Positions 1-7,111 of a stretch of DNA of 28,956 bases are shown piece after piece. This DNA comes from CAYLMG01 sp964464635 (GTDB lineage: Bacteria > Planctomycetota > Phycisphaerae > Sedimentisphaerales > Anaerobacaceae): NCBI GenBank assembly GCA_964464635.1, contig CAYXGT010000028.1, forward strand, positions 1-28,956, written 5' to 3'. Position numbers and translations under genes: made by a program. The notes beneath the pieces are model-generated. The model did no database searches. It saw nothing but the letters and a program-made list of their open reading frames with translations, and was not told the origin of the DNA. Within the stretch, counting starts at the first letter, position 1; every line of letters starts with the position of its first letter.

Positions 1-186
1 TGGCGCCCGTGGGTCATCGCTAAGTGCTTGCAATATAACCAGATATGTAAATGTATGTCCTTCCGGATTAACCGAAAACGAACCAAAAAACAAAGCCAAA
101 CAAAGCCAATTCAAACCCAATTTTGGCCCAAAATTGGCTTTGTTTTCCCCCAAATTGGCTTTGTTTTTCACCAAATTCAGCCCTAA
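1..186 (+). repeat. AT-rich CAAAGCCAA / TTGGCTTTG repeat cluster at the left edge
   Basis: The block at 91-172 is built from short copies of one word in both orientations. CAAAGCC occurs at 91-97 and 101-107, and its complement lies in ATTGGCTTTG at 133-142 and 154-163. Two 21-base direct repeats stand head to tail at 131-151 and 152-172. CCAATTTT (117-124) and AAAATTGG (130-137) form a perfect inverted repeat around GGCCC. Frame 1 is open from base 1 to the TAA at 184-186, but it has no usable start here and its composition simply follows the repeat, so I do not call it a gene. Similar low-complexity CAAAGCCAA tracts are, from memory, dispersed in Phycisphaerae bins. A transcript could fold into a stem-loop. 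The repeats are certain; their nature is not. Confidence 0.6.
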
Positions 187-259
187 AGAGAGGGTGTACA
201 ATTGCCGATACAGCGTATTAACATAATGCGGTTTTTTTCAATATTTTAGGAGAAATAGA

Positions 260-1042
260 ATGGGAAATTTAACAAAAAAACTCATCGTAATTGCCTCGCT
301 GGCAATAGCATTCGGCTGCAGCGCCCTGATTGCGGAAATGGCTGTCACGAACAAGGAAGTTACCGCTGTCGCCGAGAAAATCATATCCGATGATTTTCGT
401 ATCGATGTGGAAACTAACAAGGATGTTTACCACAACAGAGACGTCCTTCGTTTGAGCGTGAAGCTGCTTAATAACAGCCCGGACGGAACTTATGTTGTAC
501 GCACACTGAATCCTATGCCGGCTGAGCTGGAAGAGTCTGAAATCGTTGATGTTTGCGAGGGCACACTCGACGATTTAGATGTGGACGTTGCAATTATGCC
601 ATGGCGGCCGATTATCATAGGTTACGCCACACTGACCCGCCTGGGTCCGAGCCCGGTTCCTTATCCAGTTCCCCTGGAAGAGGAAAAAGAAATTGTAAAG
701 CCAAAGCCGATAAAGTTTCTTTTACCGCTTTTTGGTCCTGCAAGGATTCCAGGCCACAGCACAAGGATTATTTCCACGGCCAACATTTTGATAAGATGCC
801 CGTTTTTGATTGAGGCTGTTGAGGCAGAGCCGCTCGAAGCAGAGCCTGTCGAGCTCGTTGATTTAGAAGAAATAGAGATTATACCGGCCATTGCCTGCTG
901 CAGGATACTCAGGCCCGGCTATTATCTGCTCGACTGCCACATCAATAAAATCGCAGGTGCAAAAGCTGCGCGGGCTCAAAAGATTATTCAGATAAGACGA
1001 AGGATACTTAAGCCGATACCCCTGCCGGAATTTCTACCTTAG
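260..1042 (+). CDS. Exported protein of unknown function, 260 aa
   Basis: I do not recognise the family. The first 25 or so residues (MGNLTKKLIVIASLAIAFGC onward) form a basic start plus a hydrophobic core, as in a Sec signal. A Cys at position 20 follows Ala-Phe-Gly, a poor lipobox, so lipoprotein anchoring is possible but unproven. Residues 45-85 look like a beta-rich extracytoplasmic domain (DVYHNRDVLRLSVKLLNN). The middle is rich in Pro and Glu (PVPYPVPLEEEKE), and a Cys-rich stretch near residues 213-226 (ACCRILRPGYYLLDCH) could form disulfides. The start is chosen for the upstream AGGAGA (249-254) at good spacing. It sits alone on its strand, downstream of the repeat block. Confidence 0.75.
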   Translation: MGNLTKKLIVIASLAIAFGCSALIAEMAVTNKEVTAVAEKIISDDFRIDVETNKDVYHNRDVLRLSVKLLNNSPDGTYVVRTLNPMPAELEESEIVDVCEGTLDDLDVDVAIMPWRPIIIGYATLTRLGPSPVPYPVPLEEEKEIVKPKPIKFLLPLFGPARIPGHSTRIISTANILIRCPFLIEAVEAEPLEAEPVELVDLEEIEIIPAIACCRILRPGYYLLDCHINKIAGAKAARAQKIIQIRRRILKPIPLPEFLP

Positions 1043-1149
1043 TATTCCGTCTATCTTAGATTGATAATTTGTTATTCCTGCAAAACTTGTCCTCGCGAAA
1101 GCGCTGAGCAGGGATATACGAACATATAAAAAAATCAGCCACGGAGGAG

Positions 1150-1266
1150 GTGAAGAAATACAGAGAGAAAAAGTCTCAAGTCAAAGGCTGCATGATTGCC
1201 GGTATCAAAGACCCGGCCTTGGACGGGCCTATTACCCAAAGCACGCAATTGGACAAATATTTATGA
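1150..1266 (+). CDS. Possible small ORF, 38 aa, GTG start
   Basis: A GTG at 1150 opens a 38-codon frame ending in TGA at 1264-1266. The purine-rich GGAGG at 1143-1147 is nearly adjacent to the GTG, closer than usual spacing. The product would be basic at the start (VKKYREKKSQVKGC) with no membrane segment or recognised domain. It lies between two larger genes on the same strand, in a 282-base gap. A second frame is also open across the same bases, so this may be chance or the remnant of an older gene. Confidence 0.2.
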   Translation: MKKYREKKSQVKGCMIAGIKDPALDGPITQSTQLDKYL

Positions 1267-1324
1267 TTGATTGGGCGGGGATTTGATGCTATGCTCTTGG
1301 CAACTTTTTTAAGGGGTAATCATT

Positions 1325-2236
1325 TTGGAATTGAACTGGCCTTTGAGACTGAGAATAGCTGCTGTTGCGGCGGCGGGGATAGTCCTGCTCGGGATATTAG
1401 GATGGCGGTTCGCAGGCCAGGCCGAGCCGTATGAGGTAATGTCACTGAAAAATATCAGTCTGGCGGGGGTAGCAGTAATCGGGGCAATGGCGGTACTGAC
1501 GGGCTTTGCGGGTTTTTTTATTGCATGGCCTTACGGAAAAGAGATTGGAGTAATTGCAGTGCCTTTCGGTTTAACCGTATGGGCGATAAGGAGTGGAAGC
1601 GTTGCCAATTATATTCAGCTTCACGGAAGCGTTGAGCAGCGGCTTGCGTTTTTTTCGTACCTGAGATGGGAAGGATTTTTCTGGCTGGCAATAGTGCTGC
1701 TGGGCATTCTGGGTGTTCAAATCGGCTGCAGCGTTTCAGGCAAAGACGGGGAAGATAAAAAAGAGGTCAAAAAGAAAAGCAGAAAAGAAACGAAACAGGA
1801 GGCTGTATATTTGAATGCGGCGCTGGGAGTTTTAGTCTGCATTTTAATATCGGCGGTTTTAATAGCGATACTGGCACAGGATATCAGAGAGTACGATGCG
1901 AAATTAGGGTCGGTAGCGGCCCAGCCTGCGAAGGGACAAATCGTATTTGCGGTGATTGTCGCATTTCTGGCGGCAGGTTTTGCGGCGAAGAAGATTTTCG
2001 ATTTGCATTATATTTACCCGGTATGCGGGGCGGCACTTTTAACATTATTTTCTTTTATACTTTACGCCAAAGAGAGCATAACCGCGTACTTGGCAGAAAA
2101 CTGGGGGGCGAGTTTTTTTGCCAATTCGCTTACATCGATTCTGCCGATTCAGATGGTCAGCTTCGCAGTTCTGGGCTCAATCTGCGGTTACTGGCTTGCA
2201 GTTCGCTATAATTATTGGCGAAAATGCAGGATTTAG
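1325..2236 (+). CDS. Polytopic membrane protein of unknown function, 303 aa
   Basis: The family is not recognised. I see about eight hydrophobic segments, near residues 8-27, 45-70, 73-90, 108-130, 162-185, 204-224, 228-247 and 272-292. Between the fourth and fifth is a strongly basic loop (about residues 138-157, many Lys and Glu) that should be cytoplasmic by the positive-inside rule. No catalytic motif stands out. The start is a TTG at 1325 preceded by AAGGGG (1311-1316); no ATG in this frame lies near it. The gene is solitary, with a T-run but no clear stem-loop after its stop. It could be a small transporter or a structural membrane protein; nothing in the sequence decides. Confidence 0.8.
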   Translation: MELNWPLRLRIAAVAAAGIVLLGILGWRFAGQAEPYEVMSLKNISLAGVAVIGAMAVLTGFAGFFIAWPYGKEIGVIAVPFGLTVWAIRSGSVANYIQLHGSVEQRLAFFSYLRWEGFFWLAIVLLGILGVQIGCSVSGKDGEDKKEVKKKSRKETKQEAVYLNAALGVLVCILISAVLIAILAQDIREYDAKLGSVAAQPAKGQIVFAVIVAFLAAGFAAKKIFDLHYIYPVCGAALLTLFSFILYAKESITAYLAENWGASFFANSLTSILPIQMVSFAVLGSICGYWLAVRYNYWRKCRI

Positions 2237-2560
2237 GGGCAAAAACGGGTATAGGCACAATTAATAATCTTTTTTTTTCTTCATTTCTTTAATCTAACTA
2301 CATATTTTTCAGGCGTTTACGCACGAAACGTCCAATAATGTATTCTCGGAGTTAAAAAGGGGAGAAAAATAGGTGTTTTCGTCTTTGAAATTAGCCGAAA
2401 AAAGAATTGGGTCAGCAGCTTTTGTGCGAGCAATCCATATGATTCTAAGCTGTTTGAAAACAAGGGCATATAACAACAGAGCAGCATAAATAGCCGAACA
2501 TTAAGACGGCTGGTAACGTAAAAATTAGTAAGTAATACCGGCTGTCAAAAGGAGTTGAAA
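2237..2560. other. Intergenic region upstream of csrA
   Basis: These 324 bases hold no large gene. A run of nine T lies near 2271-2279 with no stem before it, so it is not a convincing terminator. A short ORF with a strong ribosome binding site (2373-2489) is listed separately. I could not find a good -35/-10 pair for csrA by eye. Confidence 0.5.
2373..2489 (+). CDS. Candidate small protein upstream of csrA, 38 aa, GTG start
   Basis: A GTG at 2373 is preceded by AAGGGGAG at 2357-2364 with an 8-base spacer, one of the best ribosome binding sites in the window. The frame runs 38 codons to a TAA at 2487-2489. The product (VFSSLKLAEKRIGSAAFVRA...) is basic and could form an amphipathic helix around residues 14-30. 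It is not similar to anything I know. It ends 71 bases before the csrA start, so it could be co-transcribed as a leader ORF. The evidence is only the Shine-Dalgarno match and placement, so it remains tentative. Confidence 0.3.
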   Translation: MFSSLKLAEKRIGSAAFVRAIHMILSCLKTRAYNNRAA

Positions 2561-2815
2561 ATGTTGGTTTTGAGCAGACAAAAAGATGAGTCGATTATAA
2601 TAGGCGACGACGTAGAGATTATAATCGTAGATGTCCGCGGCGATAAGGTGCGGCTGGGAATAACAGCACCCAAGAATATTTCGGTGCACCGCAGAGAGGT
2701 TTACGAAGCTATTCAACGAGAGAAGAAAGAAAAGGCCCAAAAAGAAACTACTAAAGACGAAGTAACAGAACCAAAACCCGCGGAAGAAGAAGAGAAGAAA
2801 CAGCAAGAGCAATAG
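2561..2815 (+). CDS. csrA: CsrA carbon storage regulator, RNA-binding translational regulator
   Basis: CsrA dimers bind GGA motifs in mRNA leaders and alter translation or stability; in flagellated bacteria they are often held in check by FliW. The core (residues 1 to about 55) is typical: MLVLSRQKDESIIIGDDVEI, then VRLGITAPKNISVHRREVYE, including the RNA-contacting VHRREV. At 84 residues it is longer than the usual 60-75. The extra C-terminal part (about residues 57-84) is a charged Lys/Glu/Gln tail that looks disordered. I chose ATG 2561 over the in-frame TTG at 2555 because AAAGGAG (2548-2554) is well placed and CsrA normally begins M-L-V/I-L. It is followed by a strong terminator and has no flagellar neighbour here. 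Confidence 0.95.
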   Translation: MLVLSRQKDESIIIGDDVEIIIVDVRGDKVRLGITAPKNISVHRREVYEAIQREKKEKAQKETTKDEVTEPKPAEEEEKKQQEQ

Positions 2816-2834
2816 ACTCGCCGGACGAGCAGGA

Positions 2835-2884
2835 AAAAAAGCCATTCTATTTTCGCAAGGAAAGCAAAATAGAATGGCTTTTTT
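2835..2884. terminator. Perfect 19-bp stem bidirectional Rho-independent terminator
   Basis: The arms 2835-2853 and 2866-2884 are perfect reverse complements around a 12-base loop (CGCAAGGAAAGC). Each strand ends its stem in a run of six or more T, so it can stop csrA on the plus strand and the converging unit ending at 2970 on the minus strand. Confidence 0.92.
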
Positions 2885-2969
2885 ATGCACACTCAAAAGC
2901 TGTTGCAATATCAAATTAGACAGCCGAAGTTAAACCGGTTATCACAAACAATCAGCGTGGCCGGGACGA

Positions 2970-4124
2970 TTATTCTGAGCCTACAACAGTAATAGTCGGC
3001 GGTGTCAGGGGTATATTACTCTTAAGCTGATGCCATAACGCATCTTTAAGCGCATCTTTGGCAATATCAATTTTGAGTGAAACTATTTCGTAATCATCGG
3101 CCCTTTCAAGGATATCTTGTGCTTCACTAAGCTCCTGGTGGATAGTACGGCTTCGTATCTTATCCATTGATTTTTTCATCGAGATATCAACTATTCTCTG
3201 ATTAATATTTGCAACTTTTTCACCGCCTGCAGAGATTCTAATCTGTTCCTTTCTCTGAGCAAGCTCGATTTTTGCCTTTGCAAGTTTTTCTTCAGCTTCG
3301 GCAAGCATATCTGCCGCTACATTGCCTGCTTCGATGTTCATCTTTACCGTATTCAGCTTTTTCTGGTGGAAACCAACAATTTTTTCCAACTCTTTCAGAA
3401 CTTCATCGTTTTGAAGCTCGGTATCAATTTTGCCGCGAGCTAAAGCAATTTGCACAGAAAACTCGTCTAACATAAAATCGTATTCGTTCATTCTTCTTTG
3501 TATGTCATTAAGGCTTTCACGCAAGTTAGTGATATTTTTAAGTATATCCTCACGGTTAAGATTATATGTACCGGATATATCACGAAGCCTGTTTTGCAAA
3601 GTTCGCAGTTCTTCTTCAGCGCCTCTCGCATTTTTTAACGCTGTATCCAGCCTTTGCTCAAATTGTTTAGAATATTGCTCAAACTCTTTTTGGAGACTGA
3701 CTCTTAATTGCTCAACGATTGCGGACATAAATTCCTCAGCTGCAGGTTTTGCATCCGGGAAATAAACCACTAATCGCATAGTATGGAAAGATGAATCATC
3801 CGAACTTGACGTACTGGAAATAACATAAACATTGATATTTTGTCTAAATGGACTACGATCATTCGGTTCAGGACGAAAACCCAATATTTCTCTGGCTGCC
3901 TTTCCGCCGACAGGCGAGCTTCGCAAAATATATCCAATGTTTTGGCTGATGCTCTCCGGCGGCAACATTTCGGAACTGGCGGTTATCCTTAGAATACAGG
4001 AAGCCTGATATGTATTAGATATTTCTTTTTGATTTTCTTCTTTTGCTTTCTCTTCTGAGAAAGTGGCTGTAAAAGAAGATAAAATTAAAACAGCGGCCAA
4101 GATAATAATTGTTTTTGCTTTCAT
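2970..4124 (-). CDS. Exported coiled-coil protein of the ECF sigma module, 384 aa
   Basis: The protein starts with a signal sequence (MKAKTIIILAAVLILSSFTA), with processing expected near residue 23. A mixed alpha/beta domain follows at about 38-145. Residues about 150-350 are almost entirely charged heptad-like helix (EEELRTLQNRLRDISGTYNL and similar), a long coiled coil. The N-domain followed by coiled coil faintly recalls Wzz/GumC polysaccharide chain-length proteins, but the second membrane segment those have is missing, so I do not assign that function. It starts 21 bases after the stop of the probable anti-sigma gene, on the same strand as the ECF sigma factor, so the three should be one operon. 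Its job may be envelope sensing or scaffolding. Confidence 0.8.
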   Translation of the reverse strand: MKAKTIIILAAVLILSSFTATFSEEKAKEENQKEISNTYQASCILRITASSEMLPPESISQNIGYILRSSPVGGKAAREILGFRPEPNDRSPFRQNINVYVISSTSSSDDSSFHTMRLVVYFPDAKPAAEEFMSAIVEQLRVSLQKEFEQYSKQFEQRLDTALKNARGAEEELRTLQNRLRDISGTYNLNREDILKNITNLRESLNDIQRRMNEYDFMLDEFSVQIALARGKIDTELQNDEVLKELEKIVGFHQKKLNTVKMNIEAGNVAADMLAEAEEKLAKAKIELAQRKEQIRISAGGEKVANINQRIVDISMKKSMDKIRSRTIHQELSEAQDILERADDYEIVSLKIDIAKDALKDALWHQLKSNIPLTPPTITVVGSE

Positions 4125-4145
4125 AGCGAATCTCCTTTTCTATTT

Positions 4146-4721
4146 TCAGATGTAGTTATTTATTTTTTCTTTATGAATTTCAACAAGTCTTTGTTTTGCC
4201 TTTTCTGCCGAGGGTGTGTCCGGAAAAAGCCCAACAACTCGATTATAAGCTTCTATAGCTGAATCGATGTCATTAAACTGTTTATAATCCGCATCGGCCC
4301 GGTCAAGAAGGATAAATGCCGTCTGGTTAAGATTTTCCCTAATCTGCTGGTAAGGGTCGATAAACTGAGCAAGCTGAGCGTTGAGCTTTTGGAGGTTTTC
4401 TATTCTATTCTGACGTTCAATGACCTCGGTAACGAGCTTTAGTGTCGCATCGGCAGCTGTGTTGAGCCTTTTTATATCCTGCTGCAATGCTGCGAGCTGC
4501 TGTGGTGAAAGAGTCTTTTTCTGTCCTTCAAAGTTCAGCAGAGCCAAACAAAGAGCAATTACCAAACAAGCGGCAGCGGCGAAAGAAACTGAAGTTTTGA
4601 GATATTTTCTTCTGACGGCTCGTGAGCGAACCGAGCGGATAAGCTCTTGAGTGTCAGGGGGCATTGCGGCGTAGTTGTCATCCGTATCGCGGAGCAGGTT
4701 TTGCAATTTGTCTTCGGTCAT
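4146..4721 (-). CDS. Membrane-anchored TPR-like protein, probable anti-sigma partner, 191 aa
   Basis: The layout is typical of an anti-sigma factor: a short cytoplasmic N-terminus (residues 1-40), one membrane span at about 43-63 (SVSFAAAACLVIALCLALL), and an extracytoplasmic part. That part starts with coiled coil (about 70-125) and ends in a TPR-like helical pair (DIDSAIEAYNRVVGLFPDTP, about 153-172). No zinc-binding anti-sigma motif (HxxxCxxC) is present, so the role is inferred from position. The ATG lies 6 bases after the sigma stop, and its GGAG ribosome site sits inside the last sigma codons, so translation is coupled. Confidence 0.7.
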   Translation of the reverse strand: MTEDKLQNLLRDTDDNYAAMPPDTQELIRSVRSRAVRRKYLKTSVSFAAAACLVIALCLALLNFEGQKKTLSPQQLAALQQDIKRLNTAADATLKLVTEVIERQNRIENLQKLNAQLAQFIDPYQQIRENLNQTAFILLDRADADYKQFNDIDSAIEAYNRVVGLFPDTPSAEKAKQRLVEIHKEKINNYI

Positions 4722-4727
4722 TATTTT

Positions 4728-5321
4728 TTACTCCATAAGAGCAATGAGTTTATCTTTTAAGATTTTTCTTGCCCGTGAAAGCCTGACGTTCAGGACATTT
4801 TCAGTTATGCCGAGGATACTGGTAATATCTTTAGTTGACAATTGCTGCAGATATTTAAGGACGACAGGCTCACGATATTTAACAGGTAAATCAGCTACAG
4901 CCTGACGAATACTTTCAGAAGTTTCACTATGTATCGGCCTGTCATCGGCAGCGGCGGCTGGTTTCGCAGATGTTTTTCGAGCGATTTTTCCATAAAAATT
5001 TAATCGCAGCATTCTTTTATATTTAAGAGAGCGACATTTGTTTATTGTTATTCTAAAGAGCCAGGTTTTCAGGCTCGATTGTCGTTTGAACTTTTTAATA
5101 TTGAGATAGACAGCCAAAAAGACGTCCTGAACGACATCGTCAACGTCACCAGGCCAGCCGAGCAAACGATTTGCGAGCCCGGCCAGATCAGCAGAGAATT
5201 TATCTATAATTTTTTCGAGAGCAACAGCACTATCCTGACTGCCGATTTCAGCCGGGAATTCATCGTCGGGCATAGCACGAACTGCCTGACCTGCCCGCTC
5301 AATCTCCTCGTTTTCGGCCAT
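4728..5321 (-). CDS. ECF-type RNA polymerase sigma factor, 197 aa
   Basis: It directs RNA polymerase to a small regulon, probably under an envelope signal. Region 2 spans about residues 38-102 (DDVVQDVFLAVYLNIKKFKR, then SLKTWLFRITINKCRS). Region 4 spans about 137-192 (LPVKYREPVVLKYLQQLSTK, then a helix-turn-helix ending in VRLSRARKILKDKL). Region 3 is absent, as in all group 4 sigma factors. An acidic N-terminal extension of about 35 residues precedes region 2. The start ATG lacks a clear ribosome site, so a later start such as Met17 is possible. It leads an operon with the membrane partner and coiled-coil protein; 96 bases separate it from the ETF-QO gene upstream. Confidence 0.93.
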   Translation of the reverse strand: MAENEEIERAGQAVRAMPDDEFPAEIGSQDSAVALEKIIDKFSADLAGLANRLLGWPGDVDDVVQDVFLAVYLNIKKFKRQSSLKTWLFRITINKCRSLKYKRMLRLNFYGKIARKTSAKPAAAADDRPIHSETSESIRQAVADLPVKYREPVVLKYLQQLSTKDITSILGITENVLNVRLSRARKILKDKLIALME

Positions 5322-5417
5322 AACTAATATATTAGAGTAATGAGAACTAAAAACCTTACAAAAAAATTTTGCTTTGGGGAAAATTTCGTTGTATCGGTGT
5401 ACGGTTGTGATTTTTTG

Positions 5418-7097
5418 TTACATTTTTTTGTACTTCGGGCCGCCGGTACCTTCAGGGACGGTCCAGCGGATATTGTCAAAGGGACACTTGCGCTGACAGG
5501 TTTTGCAGTGCAGGCAGTTAGAGGGATTAGCTGGTTTGACTTCTCCTTCAATGCTTTCGTAAACACCGGCGGGACAAAAGGTGATGCAGGGACTATTAAA
5601 AACCGGGGTGCATTTTTCAGCACAAATATTACCGTCTATAATAGACAGATGACTCGGCTGGTCTTCGCGATGAGCGGTGGCCGCCATAGCGGTAAAAGTC
5701 TGCTTGTCGAAATCCTGATTCGGTTTCAGGCGATAAGCAGCTTTTTTCATAGCTTTATAATCAGGTTCGATTTTGAACCTCGGCAGAAGCCGGCCAAGAA
5801 TGGATACGGGCAGGCCAAACAATGGGCCGAGCTTTGCAACGGTCTGGCGGAATTTTTTGGCAGAGGCCATTTCGACAGCGATGTTGGAGCTATTCACCAA
5901 TTGCGTATATACATCAGCGGCGTTCTGGGGGGAGCTGAGATTATCCGCGATAGCTTGTGCTGCGAGCATCCCGGAATCGATTGCATTGTGCAGGCCTTTA
6001 ATCTTGAGCATATTTACAAAGCCGGCACTATCGCCGATTATCAGGCAGTTGTTTTTACCGATATTTCCGTTTTGCGGATCTGCAGGGACGGCAAACAGAC
6101 CTCCTTCGGGAATCATCTTGGCACCGGCTTCGACGACTGTGCCGCCGTCGATGAATTTTTTGACGAAGCGGTGCTCTTTGAATAGTGTCAAGGCGTCCTG
6201 TGGATTGAAGTTGTAATATTTCCAGTCGGCACCGGCTATCATACCGACGGCGAGGTAGTCAGGCTCGTGCGGATAAACAATTCCGCCGCCGAAAATAGAG
6301 GGCCCGATGACGGGCGTCCAGATTGGGTAACCCATAGCTTTTACGATTCGGCCGGCAGTGAATTTTTCATACTGTTCGGGACTGACCTTTATGAGCTGCT
6401 TTACGCCGACGGAGAAAAGCTGCGGTGATTGTCTTTGCAGGTGGGCCTTTTCTATGAACTTTTCGGTGACCAGGCCGTCACAGCCTTCGGCGAGAATGAC
6501 AAAATCAGGATTGATAATCTCGCCGGGGACATAATTAGGCTGTTTATTACCATTTTTGTCGATGCCCTGGTCAACGAGCTTTATGCCGACAGTCATACCA
6601 TTATCATCGAGAATAATATCCTCTGCGGCAAAGCCGGTAAGAATCTCTGCGCCGAGGTCTTTGGCGATTTGGCCGAGATATGCTGTGAGCATACTTATCG
6701 AAACAGAATAGTCGCCCGTGTGAACCATCTGGCCTATACCGAGTTTTAAGAGCTTTGCGAGTTTAATTGCAGGTGAGATATTGAAGGCGAGCTTTTTGCC
6801 GAGAAGAAACAGCAGGTTACTTTTTTCGACTTTGTTTGCGAAAACCTGCTTTGCCTGTTCGGTTTTTTGCCAGCCGGGCGCAGCTTCATCGAGCAGGCTG
6901 AAGAGCGGCTGAGGTTCTAGCGAGGCTCCCGAGAGATTGTGATTGCCGAGCTTTTCGGCTTTTTCAATCACGCAGATATCGATGTCAGATTTCAGGAGTT
7001 TGAGTTTTATCGCGGCAGATAGGCCCGCAGGCCCGCCACCGACAATCAAAACTGTAACTTTGTTATAATCATTACTTAGTGACACTTTTAAATTCAA
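5418..7097 (-). CDS. Electron transfer flavoprotein:quinone oxidoreductase (ETF-QO), 559 aa
   Basis: ETF-QO is a membrane-peripheral flavo/iron-sulfur enzyme that passes electrons from reduced ETF to the quinone pool. The N-terminal dinucleotide fold shows VLIVGGGPAGLSAAIKLKLL, followed by GNHNLSGASLEPQPLF, an ETF-QO hallmark. The quinone-side region has GGGIVYPHEPDYLAVGMIAG and IIGDSAGFVNMLKIKGLHNA. The C-terminus has CPAGVYE (Cys508), then Cys528, 531 and 534 for the 4Fe-4S cluster and WTVPEGTGGPKY. An extra Cys538 (CQRKCP) stands where usual ETF-QO has DP, which is more like FixX. The start is a TTG at 7097; a GTG at 7085 is an alternative. It lies 14 bases after etfBA, so the donor and acceptor are co-expressed. 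Confidence 0.93.
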   Translation of the reverse strand: MNLKVSLSNDYNKVTVLIVGGGPAGLSAAIKLKLLKSDIDICVIEKAEKLGNHNLSGASLEPQPLFSLLDEAAPGWQKTEQAKQVFANKVEKSNLLFLLGKKLAFNISPAIKLAKLLKLGIGQMVHTGDYSVSISMLTAYLGQIAKDLGAEILTGFAAEDIILDDNGMTVGIKLVDQGIDKNGNKQPNYVPGEIINPDFVILAEGCDGLVTEKFIEKAHLQRQSPQLFSVGVKQLIKVSPEQYEKFTAGRIVKAMGYPIWTPVIGPSIFGGGIVYPHEPDYLAVGMIAGADWKYYNFNPQDALTLFKEHRFVKKFIDGGTVVEAGAKMIPEGGLFAVPADPQNGNIGKNNCLIIGDSAGFVNMLKIKGLHNAIDSGMLAAQAIADNLSSPQNAADVYTQLVNSSNIAVEMASAKKFRQTVAKLGPLFGLPVSILGRLLPRFKIEPDYKAMKKAAYRLKPNQDFDKQTFTAMAATAHREDQPSHLSIIDGNICAEKCTPVFNSPCITFCPAGVYESIEGEVKPANPSNCLHCKTCQRKCPFDNIRWTVPEGTGGPKYKKM

Positions 7098-7111
7098 CCT
7101 ACCAAATCCAC

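Noticed and set aside
91..172. Possible CRISPR array at the left edge
   Set aside because: Repeats are about 21 bases with no unique spacers between them, occur in both orientations, and no cas genes are present.
2970..4124. Wzz/GumC chain-length determinant
   Set aside because: The coiled coil and N-domain are suggestive, but the second membrane span and any polysaccharide genes nearby are missing.
5364..5386. AAATTTT / AAAATTT hairpin between the ETF-QO and sigma genes as a terminator
   Set aside because: The stem is A/T only, 7 bp, and AAATTTT nearly pairs with itself; too weak to call.
5340..6185. Long plus-strand ORF, 281 codons
   Set aside because: It lies antisense to the clear ETF-QO gene and its translation has no family features; it is a shadow of that gene's codon pattern.
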